A stretch of DNA of 64,000 bases from Mucilaginibacter sp. (GCF_025359345.1 NZ_JANYGQ010000009.1:124001-188000), one strand, 5' to 3'; positions 26,502-35,385 are shown, numbered from the stretch's first letter. The notes: generated by a model not told the origin, from the letters alone. A program made the numbers and translations.

Positions 26502-27299
26502 TTGAGAAATATATTATTTGCTTTATTGTGTGTTATTTCGTTTGAAGCCGGTGCGCAGGTTAAAGATACCACGAAAAAGAACATTGCCGACACTATAAAG
26601 AAAGACCTTTTAACAGCGCCCGATACAGTAAAACATCTGCACAGTAAAACTGCTGCCCTTGTATTTCCTGCGGTCCTTGCCGGATATGGTTTTGTATCAA
26701 TGATAGTTCACCCGGTACGCCGGTTTGATTACTATGTAAACAATAATTTCAATAAATATTACCCTAAATACCCCGGCAGCATTGAAAACTATATGCAGTT
26801 TGCGCCTGTGGCAATGGTGTATGGTTTAAATCTTGTTGGCGTTTCGGGCAAAAACAGGTTTATCGACCGTACAGCATTACTGGGCCTTTCGGCGGCATTT
26901 GCCGGTGCATCGGTATACGGATTAAAAAACATAACGCATCGTTTACGGCCAAACAAAGCCAATTATCTGTCATTCCCTTCCGGACACACTGCGAATGCCT
27001 TTATGGGCGCTGAGTTTTTAGCACAGGAATATTCGGACAAATCACCGGTTTATAGTATTGTTGGCTACTCATTTGCTATAACAACAGGGATAATGCGCAT
27101 GTATCACCGCGACCACTGGTTTAGCGATGTTGTTGCGGGCGCGGGTTTTGGTATACTTTCAACAAAAGCAGCATATCTCGTATACCCTTATGTACGTAAT
27201 GCTTTAACCCATACTGATAAAAATGGCAAGCATACTACCATGATTATGCCTATGTACCAGGATGGCGTGAAGGGGCTTTCATTTGCCATGCAACTATAG
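26502..27299 (+). CDS. PAP2 superfamily phosphatase, exported or membrane-bound
   Basis: The start is not secure: a TTG at 26502 gives a clean signal peptide (MRNILFALLCVISFEAGAQ); a TTG at 26475 would add nine residues. No ATG is available. The PAP2 acid phosphatase motifs are complete: KNITHRLRPNK, FPSGHTANAFM and MYHRDHWFSDVVAG. Substrates of this superfamily include undecaprenyl pyrophosphate and phosphatidic acid. Hydrophobic stretches (residues ~50-70 and further) suggest a membrane enzyme facing the periplasm. Confidence 0.88.
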   Translation: MRNILFALLCVISFEAGAQVKDTTKKNIADTIKKDLLTAPDTVKHLHSKTAALVFPAVLAGYGFVSMIVHPVRRFDYYVNNNFNKYYPKYPGSIENYMQFAPVAMVYGLNLVGVSGKNRFIDRTALLGLSAAFAGASVYGLKNITHRLRPNKANYLSFPSGHTANAFMGAEFLAQEYSDKSPVYSIVGYSFAITTGIMRMYHRDHWFSDVVAGAGFGILSTKAAYLVYPYVRNALTHTDKNGKHTTMIMPMYQDGVKGLSFAMQL

Positions 27300-27330
27300 A
27301 TAAATTTCGATACAGGCTTGTCGTGTTTCT

Positions 27331-27996
27331 TTAATCTATCGCTAACACTTTATCCTTTGCTATCGCAAATATCCTATCGGTTTTATTGCTGCGGATTGCT
27401 ACCCTGCCCGTAAATTTGCCAAACGAAGGCAGTACAACCTGCCGGATTCCAAAAGCGAAACATGGTAATGTTATAGCCTGCCGTGCCCTGCCTACCAGTT
27501 GCACACCGGGGTGAATATGTCCGCAAAATACGTAGCCTTCAGCTTGCTTTAACGCTGCGCTGGTAAGTGGATGGTGCAGCATCAGAAATGGCCCCACAAG
27601 TAATTCTTCGTAAAGCCGGATGTTTAATTCAAGGTAGTGCCTGTCATCAATGATGTCGTGATTGCCGCGCACCAGGATAATTTCCAGTTTAGGGAACTGG
27701 CTGCGCCAGAGAATAAACCAGTCCCAATCGGCATTAATATCGCTGTGAAAAAAATCGCCCAGAAATATCAATTTTTCGGGCTTATGTTCAAAGATTAAAT
27801 CCGACAGGACGCCCAAATCATTCTGTTCCATATCACGCGGCACGGCAATCCCGGCTTTGCGAAAATGCCCCACCTTGCCCAAATGCACGTCCGCGACAAT
27901 CAAAGCCTTTTCCTGTTGCCAGTAAATAGCCCTTTGCGGTAACAATAATAAATCCTGGTTTAATAAATTGAAAGAGACTCCCCCACCCGTTATCAT
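27331..27996 (-). CDS. pdeM: Ligase-associated DNA damage response endonuclease (metallophosphoesterase)
   Basis: 221 residues from the ATG at 27996 (MITGGGVSFNLL); an ATG at 28038 exists but lies upstream of the -7 box, so the shorter form is preferred. Calcineurin-like metallophosphoesterase motifs: VADVHLGKVGHFRKAG, FLGDFFHSD, RGNHD and the late GHIHPG. The pattern DVHLGK with HFRKAGIAVP is characteristic of PdeM, the phosphoesterase that usually accompanies a bacterial ATP-dependent DNA ligase, exonuclease and helicase. None of those partners is in this window. Convergent with the PAP2 gene. Confidence 0.85.
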   Translation of the reverse strand: MITGGGVSFNLLNQDLLLLPQRAIYWQQEKALIVADVHLGKVGHFRKAGIAVPRDMEQNDLGVLSDLIFEHKPEKLIFLGDFFHSDINADWDWFILWRSQFPKLEIILVRGNHDIIDDRHYLELNIRLYEELLVGPFLMLHHPLTSAALKQAEGYVFCGHIHPGVQLVGRARQAITLPCFAFGIRQVVLPSFGKFTGRVAIRSNKTDRIFAIAKDKVLAID

Positions 27997-28000
27997 CAGG

Positions 28001-28008
28001 CAAAAGTA
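28001..28008 (-). promoter_or_regulatory. -7 box of pdeM, predicts a leaderless mRNA
   Basis: TACTTTTG on the minus strand followed by CCTG and the ATG at 27996. The spacing of 4 nt equals that at the ABC ATPase and aminotransferase genes. Confidence 0.5.
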
Positions 28009-28087
28009 GCAAATGTGGATATATTTTTTTTGAGCCATTCCGGATATTTAATATTAATTTAGTTGTTCACTCCCCGGAAATTAATTT

Positions 28088-29254
28088 ATGCCCCAACCTG
28101 ATTTTAAGCCGATTGAAGCAAGCAAGCGACTCCCCCTGATAGACATCTTGCGCGGTTGGGCGCTATTGGGTGTAGTTGTAATGAATTACGGCGAGTTTTA
28201 TTTCATCGGGCTAAGCCCGCACCATCAAAGTAGCAAAGCCACCGACTTACTGATAACTATTGCAAACGCCATGTTTTCATCAAAATCATGGACATTACTT
28301 AGCTTTTTATTTGGCTATGGGTTCGCGGTTATCATGCAAAATACCAGGCTGAAAAATGTAAACAGTAATTCATTTTTTATAAAGCGAATGATTTGGCTGC
28401 TCGTACTCGCCTTTATTGACAGCGCTTTCTTTTTTGGTGATATACTTAAAGATTACGCATTTTTAGGATTGATACTGTTACTTTTCAGCCGGTGCAGCGC
28501 CAAAACATCACTCTATATCGGCGCTGCATTATTTTTAGTCACACCTGTGATAAATGGTATTGTTGTCAGCCTGGCCGGAAATTTAGATATTGGCATATTA
28601 GCCCCTTATTTGCCGCTATATAAAAGTCATTCGCTGTTAAATGCATTGTGGTTTGGCTTAATTGGCACCTGGAAAGGCCAGGTTACCGATTTAAATCTCG
28701 GCGTTACTATCCACACCGTAATGTTTTGCTGTTTTTTAATTGGCCAGGCCGCCCAAAAATCAGAATTCTTCAATAAAATTGAAATTAATAAATCCTTCAT
28801 CAAAAAAACGTGGCTGGTTTGCTTAATATTGATACTTACTGATTCTACGCTCGTGCTTACCGTTAAAAAAGTTGCCGACATGCAGGACTATTTAAACCTT
28901 GGCTATTGGTGGGTAATGGTTGCCATGACATTTACCGCTACATCAATTTGTCTGTTGTACATGTCAGGTAAGCTTAAAATGATATTCAGCGGCTTGCAGG
29001 CAATGGGTAAAATGACGCTAACTAATTATATGGTACAAAACTTCGTCAGCATTATTTTATTTTCCGGTTTCGGTTTTGGTTTCGGCCTTACACACAGGCT
29101 GCCTGCACCATATTATTACCTGCTGGGCTTGATGGTTTTTATTTTACAAATCTTTATAAGCAAATGGTGGCTGCGTAAGTTTTATTACGGCCCGGTCGAG
29201 TGGGTTTGGAGGCAACTTAGCTATGGGAGGCGGTTGCCCGGTAGGATAAAATAA
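28088..29254 (+). CDS. DUF418 / YeiB-family membrane protein
   Basis: 388 residues with about ten membrane helices. The N-terminal motif RLPLIDILRGWALLGVVVMN matches YeiB-like proteins, and the C-terminal ~150 residues fit DUF418 (AMGKMTLTNYMVQNFVS, then YGPVEWVWRQLSYGR at the end). Proposed roles for the family include membrane acyl transfer, but no substrate is known here. It abuts the AraC regulator gene convergently with no spacer. Confidence 0.88.
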   Translation: MPQPDFKPIEASKRLPLIDILRGWALLGVVVMNYGEFYFIGLSPHHQSSKATDLLITIANAMFSSKSWTLLSFLFGYGFAVIMQNTRLKNVNSNSFFIKRMIWLLVLAFIDSAFFFGDILKDYAFLGLILLLFSRCSAKTSLYIGAALFLVTPVINGIVVSLAGNLDIGILAPYLPLYKSHSLLNALWFGLIGTWKGQVTDLNLGVTIHTVMFCCFLIGQAAQKSEFFNKIEINKSFIKKTWLVCLILILTDSTLVLTVKKVADMQDYLNLGYWWVMVAMTFTATSICLLYMSGKLKMIFSGLQAMGKMTLTNYMVQNFVSIILFSGFGFGFGLTHRLPAPYYYLLGLMVFILQIFISKWWLRKFYYGPVEWVWRQLSYGRRLPGRIK

Positions 29255-30145
29255 TTAATTCACCACTCCCTTTTTATATTGATTAGGACTGACCCCAACC
29301 TCTTTTTTAAACAACCGCGAAAAATACGGTAGATTGTCAAAGCCCAAAGCGTACGCTGTTTCTGCAATGTTATTATCCGAGCCTTTCAAGAGATTTTTGG
29401 CTTCGGATACCAGGAAGATATGAATAAGCTCTATTGCGGTTTTGCCGGTTTCTTGTTTTAACATATCACTCAAATAGCGGGTGGAAAGGTTAAGCTGATC
29501 GGCCATCATTTTTACGGTCGGCAGTCCTTTTTGTGCGAGCAGCCCGTTGCCGAAATAAAGGTTCAGCGCATCATTAAACTTCGAAATCACCTTACCCGAC
29601 ATATCGGTACGGTTAATAAACTGCCTTTTATAAAACCGCTGTGAATATTTTAAGATCGAATCGATATGCGCAAGGATAATGTCGCGGCTGTACTCATCCT
29701 GGTTATTGTTGTATTCGGTCTCAATTTTGCGATACAACTCCCAAATTATCTGCTCTTCTTTTGGCGATAGGTGCAGCGCCTCGTTGGCTTCATATTCAAA
29801 GTATCCATACTTTTTAATATCATTATGCAGCACATGCCCGTTCAAAAAATCCTCGTGGATATAAATCAAAAACCCATCTTCCTCAAACTCCAGGTTTTTT
29901 AACTGGATAACTTGCCTTGGCTTAACAAACGACATGGAACCCGAATCATGGTCGTACTTAGTGCGCCCGTATAAAAACACGCCCGATTTTAGCTTTTTAA
30001 AACCAATCATGTAAAAATCGCCGGTAAACTCCGTTTCCCCTATCGAACAGGTTGTATTACACTGTAATAAACTAAGCAATGGGTTTTCTGGTGGCGGGAA
30101 ACCGTTTGCGCGGTGCAGCTCGGCAAGGCTTTTAAAATGCTTCAT
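29255..30145 (-). CDS. AraC-family transcriptional regulator
   Basis: 296 residues from MKHFKSLAELHRANG (ATG at 30145), preferred over an upstream in-frame ATG that adds 20 residues. The N-terminal half is a cupin-like ligand domain. Two helix-turn-helix motifs lie at the C-terminus: KMMADQLNLSTRYLSDMLKQ and NIAETAYALGFDNLPYFSRL, with the family end motif GVSPNQYKKG. It follows the SDR gene on the same strand with a 472-bp gap, and regulators of this kind commonly neighbour the SDR gene they control in Bacteroidota. That link is an inference. Confidence 0.9.
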   Translation of the reverse strand: MKHFKSLAELHRANGFPPPENPLLSLLQCNTTCSIGETEFTGDFYMIGFKKLKSGVFLYGRTKYDHDSGSMSFVKPRQVIQLKNLEFEEDGFLIYIHEDFLNGHVLHNDIKKYGYFEYEANEALHLSPKEEQIIWELYRKIETEYNNNQDEYSRDIILAHIDSILKYSQRFYKRQFINRTDMSGKVISKFNDALNLYFGNGLLAQKGLPTVKMMADQLNLSTRYLSDMLKQETGKTAIELIHIFLVSEAKNLLKGSDNNIAETAYALGFDNLPYFSRLFKKEVGVSPNQYKKGVVN

Positions 30146-30617
30146 GATATCAAAATTACGTTGTTGAAATTTGCGATGGGTAATTGGTTTGTAATAGTTA
30201 AACAAAAATATCGGACACCGAATAATAAAAGGTTGAATGATGAAGTAACAAACTTCGGCGTTGGATATTCAATGCCATTTACTTAAGCCCCACATGGCCT
30301 ATCTCCGCTGGTTAAGGGGAGAACGTTACACAATCACTTTTATAGTTGTCAAAAAACGTTGCTGTTCACAGTGGAACATATAGAACAGGGTGGAACAGCA
30401 AAAATCTACAAATTTTAATAAAAAGTGCATTTACGGGTCATTATGATGGTTTTTTATCTAAAATATTCGCGAAAAATGATAAAAATACTGACAAAACAGT
30501 GTCAGCATTTTTATCATCGTTTATGTTATATTAACCGTGTCGCAAACCATTGCCATTTATCTCCTTGAGTAAACGACATTGCTTGCACATTAATTACTCC
30601 ATATTCAATTCTTTCAT
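30146..30617. other. 472-bp gap between AraC and SDR genes, only a long hairpin seen
   Basis: No ORF with coding character was found. Notable content: a perfect-but-one 18-bp inverted repeat at 30476-30517 (listed separately), and two gtggaaca words around 30369-30395 (gtggaacatatag, gggtggaacagc). The AraC-gene promoter should lie in the right part but no TAnnTTTG box was located with confidence. Confidence 0.5.
30476..30517. repeat. 18-bp inverted repeat with 6-nt loop
   Basis: ATGATAAAAATACTGACA (30476-30493) pairs with TGTCAGCATTTTTATCAT (30500-30517) with one A-C mismatch around AAACAG. Its position, in the gap between the SDR stop and the AraC start, fits a terminator or operator. No strong T-tract follows on either strand. 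Confidence 0.75.
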
Positions 30618-31436
30618 TCACTTCCCGTGCGCAGCCGAAGCAACCTCGTCCCACGCTTCCCATTCAGCTATGCGACCGGCATATACCTGTTTTACCCATG
30701 GCAACGCAACTTTACCTAAAAACAAACGAAGCGGCGGATTATCCGCATCGACCAATTTAAGTACAGCATCAGCCGTTGCTTCCGGAACACCGAATATATC
30801 ATCAGTTAATCCTGCCTGGAAAGCAGCTTTAACCGGCTCATAAACATCCATTGGTGTTGTGCTCGCTGCAGAGGCGCCTGCCCAGTCGGTAGCAAAGCCA
30901 TTTGGCTCAATAAGGCTAACATTTATCCCAAAGCCCTTCACTTCGGTGGCTAGCGTTTCTGTCAAACCTTCAACTGCAAATTTGCTGGCATTGTACAGCC
31001 CCAGTACAGGAAGGGTAACAATACCCAACACGCTCGATACCTGGATAATATGGCCATGTCCCTGCGCACGCATCACCGGCAACACAGCCTGTGTTACCCA
31101 CAACAAACCAAATACATTAGTTTCAATCTGGTCGCGGGCCTCTTGCTCACTTGTTTCCTCAATAGTACCAAAAAGACCATAACCAGCGTTGTTTATCAGC
31201 ACATCAATAGTACCGAAATGTTGTTTCGCTTGCCCAATCGCTGCGAAAACCTGGTCACGATTATTAACGTCTAATTGGATAGGAAGTATTGCATCGCCAT
31301 AAGCTGCAACCAAATCATCAAGTGATTCAGTATTGCGTGCTGTTGCAATTACCTTGTCGCCGCGTTTTAAAAATGCTTCGGCCCAGATTTTCCCAAATCC
31401 GCGTGAAGCTCCTGTTATAAAAATTGTTTTTGCCAT
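30618..31436 (-). CDS. Short-chain dehydrogenase/reductase
   Basis: 272 residues from MAKTIFITGASRGFG (ATG at 31436). Classical SDR features: cofactor motif TGASRGFG, the NNAGYG motif at ~80-86, the catalytic Ser in QVSSVLG and the YxxxK site YNASKFAVEGL. The C-terminal segment is variable and sets substrate, which is unknown. Members are NAD(P)H-dependent oxidoreductases. It is followed by the AraC regulator gene. Confidence 0.9.
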   Translation of the reverse strand: MAKTIFITGASRGFGKIWAEAFLKRGDKVIATARNTESLDDLVAAYGDAILPIQLDVNNRDQVFAAIGQAKQHFGTIDVLINNAGYGLFGTIEETSEQEARDQIETNVFGLLWVTQAVLPVMRAQGHGHIIQVSSVLGIVTLPVLGLYNASKFAVEGLTETLATEVKGFGINVSLIEPNGFATDWAGASAASTTPMDVYEPVKAAFQAGLTDDIFGVPEATADAVLKLVDADNPPLRLFLGKVALPWVKQVYAGRIAEWEAWDEVASAAHGK

Positions 31437-31540
31437 TGTTTTACTTGTTAATTTATAAAGCAAATCTATGGCGGCCCGGTCAGACGGATTTATACAAAAG
31501 TGGGGAATACTGATACATTTTGGCGGGGAAAACTACTCTC

Positions 31541-31571
31541 GAAAAACAAAAAACCCGGCGCACGGCCGGGT
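31541..31571 (-). terminator. Intrinsic terminator of the DegP-type protease gene
   Basis: On the minus strand, ACCCGGC and GCCGGGT form a 7-bp GC-rich stem with a 5-nt loop (31553-31571), followed by a long T-run (the A-run at 31541-31552 on the plus strand). Confidence 0.9.
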
Positions 31572-31597
31572 CTTTCCATTCAATCAATATAAAATCA

Positions 31598-33142
31598 TTA
31601 TTCTACCTGCAACGCAACTCTCAATTTGGTACCATCAGGCGATAAGCCTGATATTACCAATATGCCATTGCGCGGGTTGGTTAACGCACGATCAAGGTCA
31701 TCAACAGTAGCAATAGGCTGCCTGTTAATCTGGGTAATTACCGAGCCTTCGGGTATTTCGGTGTTATCAAACAAGCCACCTTCCCTAACCTGGGTAACCA
31801 GCACGCCATTGCTTACATGGAACTTAGCTTTTTGCGCAGCATTCAGCGGCGTAAAGCTTGCGCCTATTTTATTAAATAACTCTTCGCCCGATTTGCTAGC
31901 CGCCATTTTTGGCGTACCGGCATCGGCCTTAAGCGTTACAGCCAGGTTTTTCTCTGCACCATCACGCAATACGGTAATATGTACTTTATCGCCAGGGGCT
32001 AAACGACCAACGCGCTCCTGCAAATCTGATGATTCGTAAATAGTATTGCCTTCAATTTTGGTGATAATATCACCGCCTTTTACGCCGGCAGCTTCGGCCC
32101 CACTGGCAGGCATTACATCTTTAACATACAAACCGAAGTTGCGGCTTACATTATAGTCCTTTGCATTGTCCTGGTTAAGTTCAGCAAAAGTTAAGCCCAG
32201 GTAGCCACGTTTTACAGTGCCAAATTTTTGGATGTCATCCAATACCTTTTTGGCAAGGTTGATGGGGATGGCAAAACCATAGCCTTCGTACGAACCTGTG
32301 TGCGATGCAATCGCGGAGTTAATACCGATCAGTTCGCCGTTGGTATTTACCAACGCACCACCGCTGTTGCCGGGGTTAATGGCAGCATCGGTTTGAATAA
32401 ACGACTCAATAGCTTTATTGGTGCGTGGTTGGCGGCTTTGATATTGGGTACGACCGAAAGGGTTTTCCTGCTCGTCTTCGTTACCTATCAAATTTAAACC
32501 ACGGCCTTTTGCACTAACAATACCGGCTGTAACGGTCGATGTCAATTTAAAAGGATTACCTACTGCCAGCACCCATTCGCCAACTTTAACATTGTCTGAG
32601 TTGCCTAATTTTACAATTGGCATGTTGTGGGCATCAATTTTAATCAACGCCAGATCGGTGTTCGGGTCGGTACCAATTATTTTGGCCTGGTAGGTTTGAT
32701 GGTCGTTGGTAACGATGTCAATTTTCTCGGCCTTATCAACAACGTGGTTATTGGTCACGATGTATCCGTCCGGAGAAATAATTACACCCGAGCCAGAAGC
32801 CATTTGCGGACCGGATGGCCGCACGCGCTGACCGAACATTTCGCCAAACATTTTTTGCATCTGGCTTTCCTGCTGATCGCTTTGACTCGCGTAGGTAGTG
32901 CGGATATAAACAACCGCAGGGGTAACAGCTGCTGCAGCTTCGGTAAAGTCAACCTGCCCTGCCGATGACAGGTTAGTTGCCGAAGTTGATGGAGTTAAAT
33001 GATTACTTGTTGCGTAATAAACCTTTTGTTTATCCTCAAAGCTCATGTTGCTGGCATACTTGTTTTCAATAACCTTGTACGCACCTAAAGCCATGGCCCC
33101 GCCAACAAAGGCAGTCAATAATGTTAAACCAAACTTTTTCAT
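31598..33142 (-). CDS. Do-family (DegP/HtrA) periplasmic serine endopeptidase
   Basis: 514 residues. A signal anchor (LTLLTAFVGGAMALGAY) precedes a trypsin-like domain with the catalytic triad H133 (VTNNHVVD), D163 (TDLALIKI) and S260 (NPGNSGGALV). Two PDZ domains follow (residues ~310-420 and ~425-514, with GYLGLTF and KGGDIITKIEG). It degrades or refolds misfolded envelope proteins. A 19-bp inverted repeat lies in its 5' leader. Confidence 0.94.
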   Translation of the reverse strand: MKKFGLTLLTAFVGGAMALGAYKVIENKYASNMSFEDKQKVYYATSNHLTPSTSATNLSSAGQVDFTEAAAAVTPAVVYIRTTYASQSDQQESQMQKMFGEMFGQRVRPSGPQMASGSGVIISPDGYIVTNNHVVDKAEKIDIVTNDHQTYQAKIIGTDPNTDLALIKIDAHNMPIVKLGNSDNVKVGEWVLAVGNPFKLTSTVTAGIVSAKGRGLNLIGNEDEQENPFGRTQYQSRQPRTNKAIESFIQTDAAINPGNSGGALVNTNGELIGINSAIASHTGSYEGYGFAIPINLAKKVLDDIQKFGTVKRGYLGLTFAELNQDNAKDYNVSRNFGLYVKDVMPASGAEAAGVKGGDIITKIEGNTIYESSDLQERVGRLAPGDKVHITVLRDGAEKNLAVTLKADAGTPKMAASKSGEELFNKIGASFTPLNAAQKAKFHVSNGVLVTQVREGGLFDNTEIPEGSVITQINRQPIATVDDLDRALTNPRNGILVISGLSPDGTKLRVALQVE

Positions 33143-33166
33143 CTTTCTAATTGTTTTTTAATGGTG

Positions 33167-33224
33167 ATGAAGCTATCATGAGTTGTTTTGATTTGTTTTT
33201 ATCGGCAACTCATGATGGTTTCAT
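33167..33224 (-). promoter_or_regulatory. 19-bp inverted repeat in the leader of the DegP-type gene
   Basis: ATGAAGCTATCATGAGTTG (33167-33185) and CAACTCATGATGGTTTCAT (33206-33224) pair over 19 positions with two mismatches; the inner 11 bp are perfect. The structure ends 24 nt before the protease ATG and lies downstream of its predicted promoter, so it could be an RNA hairpin in the leader or an operator. No T-tract, so it is not a terminator. Confidence 0.65.
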
Positions 33225-33261
33225 ATTATCACTTTTCTTTTGATGTTATTTTTCTGTGAAA

Positions 33262-33293
33262 CAAATTTAATACCATATAGACGTTATAACCAA
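33262..33293 (-). promoter_or_regulatory. Promoter of the DegP-type protease gene
   Basis: TAAATTTG on the minus strand (33262-33269) with a TTG (33291-33293) about 21 bp upstream, the same spacing as at trxA. This gives a 5' leader of about 110 nt that contains the inverted repeat. Confidence 0.55.
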
Positions 33294-33452
33294 TGTTAAG
33301 TTATATGTATTTTTGTTAAATTTTGTTAAAATTAACAAAACAATAAGCCGATACATTCATATACGTAAATGTATTGACGTGCAGATGATTAATTAAGTTA
33401 CAAAACATCCGCACATTTGCATATTAATTATTCATTGTAGCAATTAAATACC

Positions 33453-34241
33453 GTGTTAATACATTTTTATAAATACCAGGGGGCGGGCAACGATTTTATC
33501 TTGGTTGATAATCGCGACAATGCTGTAAACCATCAAAATCCGGGGCTTATTGCCCGTTTATGCGACCGCCGTTTCGGCATCGGTGGCGACGGTATGATGT
33601 TTTTGCAAAACCTGGAAGGCTATGATTTCGAGATGGTTTACTACAATGCCGATGGCCAGCCAAGCAGCATGTGTGGCAATGGCGGCCGCTGTATTGTGGC
33701 CTTTGCCAAACACCTGGGTATAATTGACACGGAAACAAACTTTTTGGCAGTTGACGGCCCCCATTATGCCAAAATTTCAGCAAGTGGCGACTGGGTGAGC
33801 CTGCAAATGATTGATGTAGACACTATAAAGCGCGATAACGGGGCCTATGTACTTAACACCGGCTCGCCGCATTACATTACGCTTGCCGATAATCTGAAAG
33901 ATAAAAACGTTTACCAGGAGGGCCGCGCCATCCGCAATAATGATACTTACCGCAAAGAAGGCATCAACATAAACTTTGTTGAACCATCCGGCGATGGCTA
34001 TTTTGTGCGTACCTACGAGCGCGGCGTTGAAGACGAAACCTTTGCCTGCGGAACCGGCGTAACAGCCGTTGCACTTGCCATGGCCAAACACAATAACCAA
34101 ACCGGCCACATCAACACCCCCATAAAGGCTTTAGGCGGCGATTTGAATATCCACTTTGATTACGACGGGCAAAAATTTGAAAGCATATTTTTGGAAGGGC
34201 CTGCGGTGAGGGTGTTTGAAGGGGAAGTTGAGATTGACTAA
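33453..34241 (+). CDS. dapF: Diaminopimelate epimerase
   Basis: 262 residues with a GTG start. Two catalytic Cys residues: C74 in SSMCGNGGRC and C199 in ETFACGTGVTA. The N-terminus FYKYQGAGNDFILVDNR is typical. It converts LL- to meso-diaminopimelate for lysine and peptidoglycan synthesis. No other dap gene is adjacent. It is convergent with the broken yhcG-type gene, with 8 bp between stops. Confidence 0.96.
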   Translation: MLIHFYKYQGAGNDFILVDNRDNAVNHQNPGLIARLCDRRFGIGGDGMMFLQNLEGYDFEMVYYNADGQPSSMCGNGGRCIVAFAKHLGIIDTETNFLAVDGPHYAKISASGDWVSLQMIDVDTIKRDNGAYVLNTGSPHYITLADNLKDKNVYQEGRAIRNNDTYRKEGININFVEPSGDGYFVRTYERGVEDETFACGTGVTAVALAMAKHNNQTGHINTPIKALGGDLNIHFDYDGQKFESIFLEGPAVRVFEGEVEID

Positions 34242-34249
34242 CAGGTATG

Positions 34250-35385
34250 TTATTCGGTTTTATTATTTTCCAACTCATTTTCAATTTCTTCAATAGTTGG
34301 CAGGCTTCCCCTAAAATTCTCGGGTATCGATTGGGTTAGTTCGTACTCAGCAATTCCTATAGGTTTGTTAATATCCCGTAATGAATATTCAGCCACAACT
34401 TTATTCCGTTCCTTGCATATCAAAATTCCGAGCGTGGGATTATCGCTTTTATGCTTCATCAAATCATCAACCGCACTCAGGTAAAAATTAAGCTTGCTGG
34501 CATATTCCGGTATAAACTTGCCAGTTTTAAGTTCAATAACCACGTAGCTTCTTAATTTCAGATGGTAAAACAGCAAATCGATGTAAAAGTCGTCTCCGCC
34601 AATTTCTAAATGGTATTGCCTGCCAACATAGCTAAAACCGGCGCCTAATTCCAACAGGAATTTGGTGATATGATTTACCAGCGCATCTTCAAGGTCTTTC
34701 TCGAAATACTCTTCAGATAAGTTTAAAAAATCAAATTTGTAAGGTCTTTCAACATCTCCTTAGCCAAATCGCTGTGGAATGACGGTAAGGTTTGGGTGAA
34801 ATTTGTCACCGCCTTTCCTTGTCGGTGGTATAATTTATTTTCTATTTGGTGAACGAGGACATTTCTGCTCCAACCATTTTCTGCGCTTTTTTTAATGTAA
34901 AAAATACGTTCATCACTATCTTTTACCTTGTCCATAAGAGTTATGTGATGGTACCATGTCAATTTTGCAAGCGGCACTTGCAAAATTGAGGTGCTTTCTA
35001 ATTGTGCAAGCGGCCCTTGCACAATTGCGGAACTTTCTAATTGTGCAAGCGGCACTTGCACAATTGAATTTTCGTCAATCTTCAATTGTGCAACCATTGG
35101 TTGCATAAATTCAGGATAAGCGTCGGCAAAAGCCCTCATATATTTAAGGTTCCGCGCCGAGGTACCCTTCATATCAGGAAACTCCCGTCGTAAATCATTT
35201 GATAATCGCTCGATAACTTTAGTCCCCCAACCTTCAGTATTTTGCTGCTCCAAAATTATATTGCCGATTTTCCAATACAACATTAACAGGTGTTGGTTAA
35301 CAGAAATAGCGGCCCTTAACCTGATTGTTTCAATTTCGGTTTTAATTTGGGCTATTGCTGCGGCGTATGTATTTTCCAGGGACAT
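34250..35385 (-). pseudogene. PDDEXK nuclease (YhcG/DUF1016 family), broken by a -1 frameshift
   Basis: The N-terminal part (35385 down to 34723) carries the DUF1016 N-domain (LYWKIGNIILEQQ, LSNDLRREFPDMKGTSARNL) and ends early at KDLTNLIF. The missing frame continues perfectly as the C-terminal nuclease: LLELGAGFSYVGRQ, DDFYIDLLFYHLKL, YVVIELKTGKFIPEY, GILICKERN and PIGIAEYEL. Around 34743-34744 the coding strand reads GACCTTAC where GACCCTTAC would give the family sequence KDPYKFDFLNLS, so one C has been lost. Either a true pseudogene or a sequencing error. The linker also carries three in-frame palindromic 39-bp repeats. Confidence 0.9.
34960..35065. repeat. Three 39-bp in-frame palindromic repeats inside the yhcG-type gene
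   Basis: Palindromes at 34960-34988, 35000-35026 and 35039-35065 each have arms AATTGTGCAAG / CTTGCACAATT (first copy TTTT for TGTG) around a CGGCA or CGGCC centre, spaced exactly 39 bp (13 codons). They encode VPLAQLES-like units. A fourth, degenerate one (TGCAACCATTGGTTGCA) is at 35089-35105. Confidence 0.9.

Larger units (their letters stand above)
33143..33452. other. 310-bp divergent spacer, degP promoter and leader hairpin
   Basis: Contents are the degP-side leader with the 19-bp inverted repeat (33167-33224), its promoter at 33262-33293, and AT-rich sequence before the dapF GTG. No TAnnTTTG box was found for dapF, and no small ORF is credible. Confidence 0.5.

Noticed and set aside
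30346..30534. 62-residue ORF in the AraC-SDR gap
   Set aside because: It contains the 18-bp hairpin and Lys/Asn-rich codons; no start context or similarity.
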